Assembly: GCA_021613535.1 (NCBI GenBank)
Contig: CP075494.1
Location: 2,232,001 to 2,296,000 of the forward strand
Length of the DNA: 64,000 nt
Direction of reading: 5' to 3'
Origin: Adineta vaga
Taxonomy: Eukaryota; Rotifera
In this document: positions 23,566 through 35,226 of the stretch, piece after piece
Position numbering within the stretch: the stretch's first letter is position 1
Layout of the letters: every line of letters begins with the position of its first letter
The notes under the pieces: model-generated
What the model saw: only the letters and a program-made list of their open reading frames with translations
What the model was told of the DNA's origin: nothing
Databases searched by the model: none
Translations under genes and position numbers: made by a program

Positions 23566-24560
23566 ATGTCTCAATCGAAATCAACTATTGAATATTTTCC
23601 AAATGAAGTATTACTAAATATATTCGAATATCTTAATGGTCAACAATTATTTTCTTCATTTTTTAATTTAAATTCTCGTTTTAAATTACTTTGTATTTCT
23701 TATCGACATTATTCTATTGATACAAAGGATTTATCATTAAATAATAAAATATTTCAACAACTTATCCATTCAATTCCAGTGGAACATATTTCTTCATTGA
23801 AACTTTACTCACGAAAAGGATTATCACGAATACCAATCGAATCATTTATTTGTTTACATTCATTGACATGTTTTAATATTGATAATTCTGATAATATAAG
23901 AAGATTTATTGGAAAAATTCCTTTTCCTGATCATTTATATAACTTATCTTTAAATTTTAATTGGTATCATGCTAATATCAAAGATTTGATATCAACTATT
24001 TTAAAATTATTTCATTTAAATCGTCTTAAATTATATTTAGACTTTAAAACATTCGATTTAGATACAATTCATCAACCATTATTATCACTTGAATATTTAT
24101 CTATGAATTGTTATTTAGGAAATGATTTTTTTAAATTAGTTCCATTTATACCGAATTTAATCAATTTAAATTTATCATTTGTATATTATGAAAATGAATT
24201 TTATTATATAAATATTAAATCAAATAGTTTATTAAAATTAAAAAAAAACTTCAAATGACTAATGTTTGTGATTATTATTGTATTGAAGATATATTTCAAT
24301 TATGTCCACAAATAAAAATATTTCGAGTTAATTGTATTTCAAATAATTATAATGATTCAATGATCAATGCTAAAGATTGGGAAAATGTATTATTACCAAT
24401 GAAATTTTTAAAACAAATAGAAATTAATGTTGATGGATTAGATTCTCGAATACTTATCGATTTATCACAATATCAAACAGATTTTTGGTTACAAAGGAAA
24501 TTGAAAGTTATGACATATTATGATCAAAATAAAAACTCAACAATATTTTTTATTAAATAG
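23566..24560 (+). pseudogene. F-box protein gene, frameshifted (copy A)
   Basis: The same gene as 41748-42740 in copy B, which is intact. It starts with an F-box (IEYFPNEVLLNIFEYLNGQQ) followed by leucine-rich sequence. In copy A a run of nine A residues (24240-24248) replaces seven in B, shifting the frame after residue 230 and separating the last 101 codons. The shift is either a real inactivation of this copy or an assembly error in a homopolymer. If intact the product would be a substrate adaptor of an SCF ubiquitin ligase. Confidence 0.7.
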
Positions 24561-25796
24561 AATTTTTCTATCGATTTATTTCATTTGTTATTCTCGCATC
24601 GATGTGAATAAGTGTATTTGGTTTTTCTTTTGCTTTGAAGAATAAAACGATAGAACGTATTGAAATCGAAATATTTATCAATTTCTTTTTCAATTTAGAG
24701 TACAATCAAGGGGGAGCGAGACTTCAAGAGAACACTAAAATCTTTCTTTCAGAAAAGGGTGAGCGAGTCGAAAGGATGAGTGTTACTTGTTTTAATTTAT
24801 GTTGTTAAATTATATAGTTGATAGTTGTGCGAGCATAGACGCATCTGTGCATGACTGTTCTTTAAATATTTGTCTAGATTAATACAAAAAGATTATTACT
24901 AGTTTATGCAGACATCTTTAAAGTGACATAAGCAACATTCGGATGTAATTTTTCAACGAATATTTTTGTTGAATCAAATATTTATTGTTTCTTGTTTAGA
25001 TGAATTAGATATGATAGATATTCACGCAGGAAAATAAACATTCTTAGATGTGAGTTTCTCATTGTTGGAAAACTACGTAGACAAATTGATGGGTTAGAAT
25101 AAATCCAAGAGAATTAATCTATTAATAAGATGAATAAAAAGCTGTAAACCATTGATCTATCGGAAAATAAAAAAAAATCTCTTTTATCTTAACAAGCAAC
25201 AAAATGTATTTTTAACAAATCCAGAAGAGTTGGCAACACTAACTTCGCAGTATTCAATGTAATGAAGCCACACTTTTTCCCCTCAGGTTGACAGCGTAAG
25301 TGACATGGTTCGATAGAATAATTATCTGAAACATCATTGTTATCTATAAGATCAATGATTTGATTATTTCGACGAAAATCGAGTAAATTACTACAAACTG
25401 TTTCGAAAATATTCATTTTTATATGATGTTTGTATTATCTGATAAATATATATGTTTACACCGATAAATATAAACAAGTCATGTGCTCTTTTCGCTCTAT
25501 AGTATTACATGAAAAAGAAACGGTTAAAAAATTTCAACTTGTTACGGATGAATGATCAATATACACATTATATTCTGTTTTCCTCTCACTCTCACTCTTC
25601 CCATTTTATTTTCTATTGCTATATATGAACCGCAATTAAGTTGTATCTTTGAAAATAGTAACTTCATTTATCAAATCAGGTTCACAATTAAATATTATTA
25701 TTTAAGGTAATTCATTTCTTTCTTTTTCATGATTTAGCATATTTAGTTTGTCACTTGTCTCTTCATCATTGTTTTATAAGTATTATCGAAACCATC
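24561..25796. other. Intergenic; right end of duplication copy A
   Basis: Copy A ends at 24725. The rest is unique. A minus-strand frame of 75 residues (25189-25416, starts with ATG) has no recognisable domain and is doubtful. A TATATATGAA stretch lies near 25620, about 175 bp before the NACHT gene start, and could belong to its promoter. Confidence 0.35.
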
Positions 25797-28700
25797 ATGA
25801 ATGTTTCGGTCGACGATGTACTGAAATTAGCAAGGAATCGGCTGCATACAGCGATGTCGAGGGCAACGTATAAACCGTCTACAGTTGACACTCTTCGTGA
25901 TCTTGGTAAACTTTCTGACCGTTTTAATGAACTATGTCGCTCAGATTTATCAAATAATAATAAAATGCAATTGTTTTGCCGACAATTAAAACGATTGATG
26001 GATAATAATGTATTGGGAAGCTACCATTTTTGGTTTGATATATATCATTATCTCATCTATGTGTTGGATGAATCAAATAGCACAGAAATTTGGAACTATG
26101 AGCGGAATCGATTTTGCAGTAGAATAAAATTCGAAATAGAACTTGAACAACGTCAAGAACAATTTCAACAGTATATGAAAGTACGAAAGAGTTTGCGTCA
26201 GTTAATCAAAGAACACAAGAACTTTGTCAAAAAATATATTAGAAAATGTATTTCTCTTCATTCAACACTGAAAGTGACAGGTTTGGTGGAAAACATCGAT
26301 GATTTTCTTTGCAAAAATTATAGCCTGACACATCTGTCACTTACGTCAAAACATCGACAGAAGCTTGAAGAAAAACTTAAATGCATTGACATATCTCTCA
26401 ACTACTTAGATAGATCCTTGCTGGACAAAAGTTCCGTATTTTCTACTGATACTAAATTGAAGAAACCAATCAATAGTAGTCCCAATAAGTTTTTAACTTC
26501 TGCTCAACCAAATTTAAAGACAGAGACCACAATATTTCGTATTAAAGATGTCTTAGATAATGAACGATGGATTGTTATTTTGTGTGATCCCGGAAATGGA
26601 AAAACTACTCTTCTTCGATCGATCATGCGTATCTATATAGATGCACTCTATCATAAAAATGAAAAAGCATCTTTGGGAGAACGAACCCATGCTATATTTC
26701 GTATTCCTCTGTTAATTCAAATATGTGAATTTGCATCATGGCTGAAATACAATTCAACAAAGAAATTAATCGATTATATCGGTGAAAATACGCAGTTTTC
26801 AAAAAAATTTCGTCGAAATCATGGTGAAAATGTATTTAAAGAGTTAATCGAGCATGGTCATGCTTTGATTCTTCTCGATGGACTCGATAAAATTGTTGAA
26901 GTTAAAGGAAGAGAAAAAATTGTTGAATTAATTCGAGAATTTATTTATGAATATGTCAAAGATCCAAATTTTATCTCGGCATTCGATGAGAAATTATTTG
27001 ACTTCTTTGAACCTCGTTTTCATGTTTATGAAACCCAACCACCAAGTAAAGATGGTGGCAATCAAATAATTATTACAAGTCGTATTATTGGATATGATTT
27101 AAATTCACTTACTGGTACTTTCATTAAACATTATTTGTTATCGCCCATGTCTCAAGACGAAGCAGGTAAATTTGCCGAGAACTGGATGTCAGAAGTTGAA
27201 CAAGTTGTACATAAAGTATTGCTCCGTAAGCGACTTAGGATTAATAACGAAACAATAAAAAATTTATCGCACAAACGAACCGAAGCTGTAAAATCAATGT
27301 TCGAAAAAGATGACAAATCATCATATCTAAATTCTTCGTTGTTAACTTATATTTGTACAATTATTTTTCAATCATCAGATCAATGTCAATCTCGAGTCGA
27401 AACTTTCAAGTATGTTATCGAATCAGCAATTCGCTCCTTGACAAAAAACGAACCAACGATTTCCTACGAACTATTAAATCAATTTCTGATAAATCTTTCG
27501 ACATATCTTCATTTAAAATCATCATCTAATCTCATTGATACATTTGATATAACACGATTAGCACGTTTAACTGTAAAGCAACAGAATATAACTAATCATG
27601 GTGCAAAACTTCGTGAATATACTGATAAATTGTTAGAACTTCTCAACTCGGATCTCGGCCTTGTAGCTGAACGTGATTTGGACGTATTTGCTTTTCGACA
27701 TTCATCATTTCAAGAATATTTTATTGCACAATTTCTCGTCGAACGTCATTTTAATGATCAAAATATAAGAAAAGATTATTCAATTGAGGAAATTGCAAAT
27801 CGTTTTATTCTGAATGCAATCAATCCTCGTTTTCGTCAAGCATTTCTTATAGCATTAAATATGATTAATTCGAACTGGTCGTTCAATGATTTTGATCAAT
27901 TCTGCACTGTGTTTGTTACATCAAATAAGAATTATTCAATTCCTCTTGGCGCACTTTTTCTGTTGGATGCTATTAATTATATACAAAGATTACCTTCATT
28001 ATCAATCATTTTTACTGCACTCAATAGTTTGTTAGATCATCCTTTAAATATGGTCACAGAGCAATGTTTGATACCAAATCTAATGAAATTGCCTGTAGAT
28101 ACTATACAAAAATGGATGTCAAGCTATTTAAAAGATGATAAATCTCTTTCAAAATTTTGTCAATGTTTATTGATGGAATTTCAACATGGTCTCAAAAACG
28201 AATTAATTAATGAAGAACATCCGAAATTAAAGTCATCTGCTATCTTTAAGCAACTGTATGTATTCTATAACGAAAGCATATCAGCTAAGTTTGTTGTCGA
28301 TCAAACTTCACGAAGAATAATGATGTTAAAAAGAGTACCTAACGATATTTTTCCTCACCAAGGGCCTTCCTGCTTTGCGGATCAGAAGATTGATGTATCT
28401 ACTATTCATCCTTTGATACTTTCTATTCTTATTGTGATATGTGGTGGAGTGATTTGGATACCAGACAAAAGATCGATTAAAATCTATTGGTCCTATAAAG
28501 AAATCCATTATCAATCATCAATCATCGAACCAATTATCAAATATCTAATGAATGAAAAACAATCTCATTTAATTAAAGTTCAAACACTTATCGAACAGTA
28601 TGGGAGAGTTATTAAGGAGAAAGCTTCACCATCTAATACTTCAGATGATATAGTCGATACTTTAGTTGCACTAATCTGTTTACACGAAGTTTCGAATCTT

Positions 28701-31700
28701 TTCATTATTGAAAAGTATCACAAATATCAGGCATTACCAATAGCATTTGAAAAAATAAAACAAGCATACTTTTTTATTACAAAAATGTTTTATGAAGAAT
28801 ATTATAACAGCCGTGACAGGGTAGAAATCTTATTTAAAGACCAAGTCGAATTAATCATAAAAAGTTTCAAATTACATTTTCATCAAGACAATTCAGAATA
28901 TTTAGCAAACTCAACAATCGATAATGTTGCATTTGAAAAATTGTTCATTCAATGGTCAGTTGAGTCATTTTCCTCGTGGGACATTTATAGAGACGGTGAT
29001 GATAATTTAGAATCTCAACAAGAAGTCTATCAATTATATGAAGAGAATTCGCAAGCAGTACAAGAAGATCTTCAGGGCGATTTTTCCTCTTTTTTGTTAA
29101 CCTTTGTTCCGCTGTCTTTGCAAAAATTATATTATTGTCTATTTATTAATCCAAGTGATAAGACTGATTCATTGCCATTTGTCGTATTCTTAGCACAATG
29201 TTTAACATATCTGGAAAATGTGAGTGAAACTCAACCAAACTTTACTTCTGTTTTGATAAAACTAATATCACAATGCAAAGAACACATGTTGGAGAATTAT
29301 ATTTCAGCTCTTCTTGTTAAAACTAACTTAACGAAAGAATTGATCAAAGCAACTGACGAACTTATATTATCCGAATCAAAGTGTACTAATCAGTATGACA
29401 ATTGGAACGAACTAATTGATATGGAATGTCAACGTATTTCAGAAGCAAAGGACATTAAACAAAATGAAGAGAAAGATCGTCGATTATTTGCTGCATTAAT
29501 TTGTCTCGCACAACTTATTCAAGTTCGATATTATTCTGTTTCGAATGATTCTAAAACAAATCACACGTTTTCTTCTTCTTCTTCTTCTTCTCTAAGCGAA
29601 AAAATATCCAATGCAATCATAGATATAGATAATTCAATCTTACGAATTATTGCTTTGGATATGATATTAGAGATGAAAAATCCAGTTATCTTTGACGTAA
29701 ACCAAAGAAATCATTTAGATTTGGAAATGGCTCATCTTCTGGAACAGTTTCCACGATTTCCATTATTAACATTAACTTTTATGCTTGTTCGATTTCATAC
29801 GCAAGAAAAAGATGTTTCAACGATCTTCTCCATGATAAAAATCATTTGTCAGAGATTCGGAGAAAATCATATCAATAGAGAAGCAGTGTTAAGTGCATTT
29901 AAACAACTTGGACATTCATATTATTTATTAAAATCTTTTCTTCCTACTGAATGGAATGCATCTTTACTCTTTCGCTATTTCACTGATGCAACATCATTTC
30001 AATCATTGAATACTACGTTCCTATCATTGATATACATTACAGAATTGGCATTTGATACTCATGTTTTACAAATATATACAAATGGTCATTATAAGAATAA
30101 AATTTTCAATTTAGGAAGAATAATATCTCGAGAAAATGACTCGTCAAATGGTGGTAAGATAATGACATATGAAGCAGCAATATGGATCACAAACTATTTG
30201 CAGAAACCAATGGGCAGAGAAGTTCTTCGTAATGTTATTACAATCATGTTCGAATGTTTGATGGTTGAAAAGAAAGCTCTACCAGTAATTCAGCAATGGC
30301 TCACATATCGAAATGACAATAATTTTAGAAAATTCGCACAGTATGCTGCCTTACAACTATTTATTGAACATTCAAATCTTCCTCATTTAATCGACATCAT
30401 CAACGAGATGTTTCCTGATGGCGATAAATTTAATCTGAATTCTCTTATAGAACATATCTTTAATTCAAGAGTTGATGATTTTACTATTCTTCACCAAATC
30501 TTGATTGTATGGCTAAAAAATCCTTGTTATTCATCTGATATTTCAATTTGGATTAGTCGTCAAAATGTTTTCGATTCGATTTTGAATTTCGAACTTCAAC
30601 GTATTACACAAAATGTAAATAAATCTTCTCAACTTCCATTGAAGTCATTTTTATCCATCATAAAAGGTTGTTCATATGATTTACAAGTCAAACTTAAAAA
30701 ACATCTTCAAATATTCGTTGAACAAAAAAGTGATAAGGACTACATTTTGAAAGAACAATATGTCGGTAATATTCTCAAATGGATTATCGAGAGTAAGATC
30801 TGGAATAAAAAATACTCCAAAGACTTATACGAATATCTATTCTCATTTTTCCATCATCAATCACCTCATTCAGTGCAGAAAGCAATTCTTAATGGTCTCT
30901 ATTCAGTAGTACTCGACAGCGACTGGAGAAACAAAGGGCACATATTGTTGACAGAGAATACAATTGTTCGTTTAGGAACAATCATTTCTTCCTATAACAA
31001 ATATTCAGAAGATGTTTTAGCTGTTTGTTTACTAGTCTACGGTATTTATCTTCGTAAGTTAAAACCATTTGATATAACTTATTCAATTCCCGATGAGATC
31101 ACACGGGCACTCACTACACTTTTCACTTTATCTTCATCGACAAAAGTCATATCTAGTCGAGCTGGTTTATGTTTAATTATTGATGAACAATCCTCCAAGG
31201 ATTCCATCGAAATACCACAGCTGTTTAAAGAAAAGTGGAACTTAAAAGATGAAAATGAATACGATATGTTACTACAAGAAACATTGTTTGAGACGAATGA
31301 TAGAATTGCCGGTGAAGGAAGCCGAATTGCTTATTACATATCAAGTCATTCTGCGACGTGTCTTGACAAATTTGTTCATGAACTAAAGGATGATCTTGAC
31401 CATAGATATAACAATTACGTTTCTTCTGATCCTTCACCAAATTATGTTCGAATTGCGAGTGAGTTCAGTGAAGAAGATTTCCAGAAATTCCAAAATGCAC
31501 TTCAGACGGACTCTGATAATGAAACAACACTAAAAAAAAAATTGTATGACTATGCTTATAACGCGAAAACAACAACTGATTATAAAATAGCAGTAGAACT
31601 ATATGGAAAATTTGGCATTCTAACAGAAACCTTGTGGCAAATGTTAGAATTGGCTGAGATCCGTTACGCAAGTTATATACCTATATTTCTCTGGGATATA

Positions 31701-32144
31701 AAGGACGTATTAGATCGAGAAGTGATTGAAATGTTATTTGAGAAATTAAAATTATGTGCGGAGAATGAAAAGTTCAAATTCGGTTCATTTATATTACGAT
31801 TACTTATTCAACTGGCTAATACTGATGTTGTGTCAAAATTTGAAGTTCATCAAAAAATTTCGGATATCATTAATAAGTTCTCTCATAATCATAGAAATTC
31901 TGATCGGCTTAGTGAAGGATTTATTTTCGATCAATTATTGGGGTTTGACAGTGTTATAAAAACGCATGAACGTTTTAGTATTTATGGCGAGAAAGTAGAA
32001 TTGTTTAGTGTAAGAGATATTGACTTTGAATTTGAGAAGAAAATTGATCAGCTAAAATATTTCTTTCCAAACAAAAAAAGAGGCTTCCATTCGATGCACG
32101 AGAAGCACCTTTCTAATTTTCATATTTTTGGTGAATCTTTTTAA
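25797..32144 (+). CDS. Large NACHT-domain (STAND NTPase) protein, 2115 aa
   Basis: One uninterrupted exon; ATG 25797 is the first in-frame ATG. The N-terminal 250 residues are helical and charged and match no death-fold that I recognise. The NTPase core has Walker A CDPGNGKTT (about residues 262-270), Walker B ALILLDGLD (about 355-365), the sensor stretch IIITSRIIG (about 421) and the winged-helix signature FRHSSFQEYF (about 633-645), as in NACHT proteins. About 1400 further residues are helical without leucine-rich or TPR motifs, perhaps HEAT/ARM-like. NACHT proteins act as nucleotide-switched platforms, often in innate immunity; a sensing role for the long C-terminal part is inference. A serine run at about 29571-29595 comes from a TCT repeat. 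It sits between the two duplication copies. A single 6.3-kb exon is unusual beside its intron-rich neighbours. Confidence 0.85.
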   Translation: MNVSVDDVLKLARNRLHTAMSRATYKPSTVDTLRDLGKLSDRFNELCRSDLSNNNKMQLFCRQLKRLMDNNVLGSYHFWFDIYHYLIYVLDESNSTEIWNYERNRFCSRIKFEIELEQRQEQFQQYMKVRKSLRQLIKEHKNFVKKYIRKCISLHSTLKVTGLVENIDDFLCKNYSLTHLSLTSKHRQKLEEKLKCIDISLNYLDRSLLDKSSVFSTDTKLKKPINSSPNKFLTSAQPNLKTETTIFRIKDVLDNERWIVILCDPGNGKTTLLRSIMRIYIDALYHKNEKASLGERTHAIFRIPLLIQICEFASWLKYNSTKKLIDYIGENTQFSKKFRRNHGENVFKELIEHGHALILLDGLDKIVEVKGREKIVELIREFIYEYVKDPNFISAFDEKLFDFFEPRFHVYETQPPSKDGGNQIIITSRIIGYDLNSLTGTFIKHYLLSPMSQDEAGKFAENWMSEVEQVVHKVLLRKRLRINNETIKNLSHKRTEAVKSMFEKDDKSSYLNSSLLTYICTIIFQSSDQCQSRVETFKYVIESAIRSLTKNEPTISYELLNQFLINLSTYLHLKSSSNLIDTFDITRLARLTVKQQNITNHGAKLREYTDKLLELLNSDLGLVAERDLDVFAFRHSSFQEYFIAQFLVERHFNDQNIRKDYSIEEIANRFILNAINPRFRQAFLIALNMINSNWSFNDFDQFCTVFVTSNKNYSIPLGALFLLDAINYIQRLPSLSIIFTALNSLLDHPLNMVTEQCLIPNLMKLPVDTIQKWMSSYLKDDKSLSKFCQCLLMEFQHGLKNELINEEHPKLKSSAIFKQLYVFYNESISAKFVVDQTSRRIMMLKRVPNDIFPHQGPSCFADQKIDVSTIHPLILSILIVICGGVIWIPDKRSIKIYWSYKEIHYQSSIIEPIIKYLMNEKQSHLIKVQTLIEQYGRVIKEKASPSNTSDDIVDTLVALICLHEVSNLFIIEKYHKYQALPIAFEKIKQAYFFITKMFYEEYYNSRDRVEILFKDQVELIIKSFKLHFHQDNSEYLANSTIDNVAFEKLFIQWSVESFSSWDIYRDGDDNLESQQEVYQLYEENSQAVQEDLQGDFSSFLLTFVPLSLQKLYYCLFINPSDKTDSLPFVVFLAQCLTYLENVSETQPNFTSVLIKLISQCKEHMLENYISALLVKTNLTKELIKATDELILSESKCTNQYDNWNELIDMECQRISEAKDIKQNEEKDRRLFAALICLAQLIQVRYYSVSNDSKTNHTFSSSSSSSLSEKISNAIIDIDNSILRIIALDMILEMKNPVIFDVNQRNHLDLEMAHLLEQFPRFPLLTLTFMLVRFHTQEKDVSTIFSMIKIICQRFGENHINREAVLSAFKQLGHSYYLLKSFLPTEWNASLLFRYFTDATSFQSLNTTFLSLIYITELAFDTHVLQIYTNGHYKNKIFNLGRIISRENDSSNGGKIMTYEAAIWITNYLQKPMGREVLRNVITIMFECLMVEKKALPVIQQWLTYRNDNNFRKFAQYAALQLFIEHSNLPHLIDIINEMFPDGDKFNLNSLIEHIFNSRVDDFTILHQILIVWLKNPCYSSDISIWISRQNVFDSILNFELQRITQNVNKSSQLPLKSFLSIIKGCSYDLQVKLKKHLQIFVEQKSDKDYILKEQYVGNILKWIIESKIWNKKYSKDLYEYLFSFFHHQSPHSVQKAILNGLYSVVLDSDWRNKGHILLTENTIVRLGTIISSYNKYSEDVLAVCLLVYGIYLRKLKPFDITYSIPDEITRALTTLFTLSSSTKVISSRAGLCLIIDEQSSKDSIEIPQLFKEKWNLKDENEYDMLLQETLFETNDRIAGEGSRIAYYISSHSATCLDKFVHELKDDLDHRYNNYVSSDPSPNYVRIASEFSEEDFQKFQNALQTDSDNETTLKKKLYDYAYNAKTTTDYKIAVELYGKFGILTETLWQMLELAEIRYASYIPIFLWDIKDVLDREVIEMLFEKLKLCAENEKFKFGSFILRLLIQLANTDVVSKFEVHQKISDIINKFSHNHRNSDRLSEGFIFDQLLGFDSVIKTHERFSIYGEKVELFSVRDIDFEFEKKIDQLKYFFPNKKRGFHSMHEKHLSNFHIFGESF

Positions 32145-33059
32145 GTTCGATGTAGCCCTTATTTTTTTTAGTGTTATCAATATAATTTGTTCGAATAAAT
32201 GACTATCCTAGTTTCATATTAGTTTTTATTAATTGTGATAAAGAAAGTTTTTCTAAGTTTCTATGAAACTCGGGCATCCATATATCTTTCTCTTCAATAT
32301 AAAGTAACACCCCGATAAGAAAAATTTAAATATCTGAAGGGTGTGATTTCTTCACGGAATTCAAGGAATTGATTGGAACTGATTACGTAATGTTTAACAT
32401 CGCTGAATAGGAAATATTCTCGATTGTTGGAGTAAAATTCTCACTTCACATATCTATAATTCAACTTCATTTCTATTAAAAGTCAATAAGTGAAAATTCG
32501 TCTATAAAAATTCTTTATTGTTAAATTTCATTCAAAGTTTCGAATCTAATTGTTTGTTGTTGCGAAATTCTTCCTCGAGAATTAGTCGAAATATATAGAG
32601 TATTGAAATATAATCAAACTTTATTTTATTAGCGATTTTTAATATGCAGCACAGAATGTGAAGTAATTATTAAAGAAAATCTTTGTAATGTTCGTTTTGA
32701 TATTTATGATGTTAATCATACATCCACGATAGATTATATCGAAAAGGTGGGAAATAATTTTCATTATTTGCCATTTAATGTACGCATCAATCTGTACAAC
32801 TCATCCGAGATTTTGTCAATCAATTCACTTATCAGGAATATGATTGTATGAAACCGTCTCAATCGATAAGCTTATTTATCTGTTTGTGAATCATTCAGTA
32901 AGAAAAACTTTCGATTTTTTTCGTTTTATTTATATAGATCTAAATGATAATCATTAGTCAAATCAAATTCATAACACAAAATTCGCAATATTTACACAGG
33001 ATAATCAATAGTATTGACAGATTCACTTGAATAAAATGTGAATATACGAACAGAATCTT
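32145..33059. other. Intergenic, possible remnant exon
   Basis: About 900 bp without a clear gene. Around 32640-32755 the plus strand has a short Cys-containing open stretch (CSTECEVIIKENLCNVRF) after a possible AG acceptor, followed by a GT; it may be an exon remnant, but no partner exon was found. Confidence 0.3.
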
Positions 33060-33113
33060 GAGGGTGGGGTGGATGTGGGTGTGGGTGTGTGTATATCTTC
33101 TTCACCCACACTC
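33060..33113. repeat. G-rich palindromic element 7
   Basis: GAGGGTGGGGTGGATGTGGG, then GTGGGTGTG, a TATATCTTC core and a short C-arm TTCACCCACACTC. The core read on the minus strand (GAAGAAGATATAC) matches other family members. Confidence 0.65.
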
Positions 33114-34640
33114 TTTATATAAATTCTAAACTTACTGATGCATTGAAAATATTCTCATTAGGATCAATAGAATATTTTCCTGGATTAAATTGAATATTTT
33201 GATGATATAATCGTGTAATCATTGATATTCCTTATGGAATTAAATTTATTATAATTTCAGATGAAATAATTTCAATCTAAACAATTGATGATGATGATAT
33301 ATTAATCATATTGTTACAGTCAAATTTAATTCATATAAACCAATAGGAAGTGTTGGTTTTGGAATATATAATTCACTGAATGTTGTACCAATTATTCAAT
33401 CTAATTTCATTTGATATGAACATGTTAAATTACATGTTTTAATTGTCCATTGAGTTTTCATTAACAATGAATCATTACAATTTAATTCAATAATTGATAC
33501 AATAGAAATATCGTTATGACGATGAAATTGAATTGGAGATGATAATAGTGATGAATTAGGTAAAAGTTTCACTATTGGTGATGAACAAGTTGAAATAATC
33601 GATATTTTTGAAGTTGTCATTTGTCCTAGAAAACGTTTATTTTCAATCATAGAAAGTTCTTCTCAAATTAACAAACTTGTTGAAGTGAATTCTGTAGTTA
33701 TCTCAGGTAAAGATGTTGTTGTATCTATAGGAAAATAATTTTATGAATGAATATAACTAAAATATTACACTTACCAGAAACATCTGATAATAACATAAAT
33801 TTTTGAATTCGATAATTGTTCGTATCGACAATAAACATATTGCCATAACTATCAAAACTAAAACTTTGTGGATTATATAATTTATCCGATGTAGAACCAA
33901 TCAAAGTAGAACATCCAACTAAACATCGAAAACCATTTGGTCCATCAGCAACTACAAGATTAGCTCCACTATCAACAATAAATATATAATTATTACCATC
34001 AAGAACAATATCAGATGGTGTATTAAGTATAATTGTTATATTTTCAGAACCATTTCCTGCAATAATTATTCCATTCAATTGTTCTTGTTGAAAGAATTGA
34101 ATTCGATTATTGCTTGGATCTGCTACATATAAATCAAAATTTGTATTAACAAAAATTTCATAAGGATTATTAAGCATATTAGAAGTATTTCCTGACACAC
34201 CAATACCAGCAACAATTCTCAATACATTTGATAGAGTATTTAATGATTTGCTTACAACTTGATGATTATTATACATTGAACAATAAAGATTAATATTATT
34301 ATCGATAAACATACCGGTACATTCTTTATATGTATGCATTACAGGTGTACCATTCGCTGAGTTTAATATCCATTTATCAATTCGACCACGTGGACTGTCA
34401 CTATCAATATAAATCTCGCCAGTTTCTGTAACAAAGACACTGTACGGACTTTTCATATTACTGGAAATATTCTTTGTCGGTATAGAACTTCCATTGGTCC
34501 ACACCAAAACATTGTTATATCCAATGCTTGTTACATAGATTTCGTTGGCTGTATTGATAAAAATATCATACGGATGTGATCCAACTATGTTGCTACCGAC
34601 GAAAGTCGTAGCATTCGGATTCCATAATGCATTTTGACAA
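33114..34640 (-). pseudogene. NHL-repeat plus REJ (polycystin-1-like) gene, decayed
   Basis: Read on the minus strand, NHL units come first (34640 to about 33770: FVTETGEIYIDS, EIFVNTNFDLYVADPSNNRI, FDSYGNMFIVDTNNYRIQKF), then after a likely intron near 33770 a REJ domain (33650 to 33130) with NCNDSLLMKTQWTI, LYIPKPTLPIGLYELNLTVT and NIQFNPGKYSIDPNENIFNA. REJ domains occur in polycystin-1-type membrane receptors. Several in-frame stops interrupt the REJ part (for example after the YQMKLD and ELNLTVTI stretches), so this is a ruin. Duplication copy B starts inside it at 34161, which identifies the B locus as the original left context. Confidence 0.65.
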
Positions 34641-35226
34641 AATCTTGGTCGATTATAAGAAAGTGCTAATAAATGTAATATAATCGATTTATATTCTTAT
34701 TAGTATTATCGAAATCTTATTCACGGACTTGATATTTGTCGAATAATCATCATTATGCTCAATAGTTTCAAACTATTCACACATATCATTGTGAAAATTG
34801 AAACAAAAATTGTTTTGACAGTCTAAACAATGTTATTCTCTTTTTATTTCTTAGTGTCGACGATTATTTGTCCTTTTTTTCATTCTGACTATAATGTTCG
34901 ACTCTATCAATAATCAAATATCCTCAATATATTTTTGTATAAAGATCAAGTTCCAGAATAAAAAGCATCGTGATCTAAAATGTATTCTTTCAAATATTCG
35001 TATAAACGTTTTTCTATGATCTGAAGTTTGTCAATAGAAGATCAATATAAATAATAAAATGATTGATGTTTTAAATTTAGTAGAATAGGAGTGAGATATT
35101 TTCAATGATGAATTAAAGTACTGCTTATTTACATTATAAATAAAGGACCATTAAAAATGTCAAAGTGTTCTAAATGTGTTCATTTGTTTGTTGACCATGT
35201 CTATATATGAAAATTTGTGAATATTT
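34641..35226. other. Duplicated spacer, no gene seen
   Basis: Counterpart of 15016-15597 in copy A. No coding frame of note. Confidence 0.4.

Larger units (their letters stand above)
14828..24725. repeat. Segmental duplication, copy A
   Basis: Directly repeated with 34161-42905 at very high identity by eye. Similarity starts abruptly at TAAGGATTATTAAGC (14828 and 34161) and stops after GGGGGAGCGAGACTTC (24725 and 42905). Copy A differs by a 1059-bp insertion (17038-18096), a 292-bp deletion near 14987, three extra 126-bp TPR units, and scattered substitutions and small indels. Its left end cuts through an NHL gene that continues normally in copy B, so A is the derived copy on that side. Confidence 0.9.
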
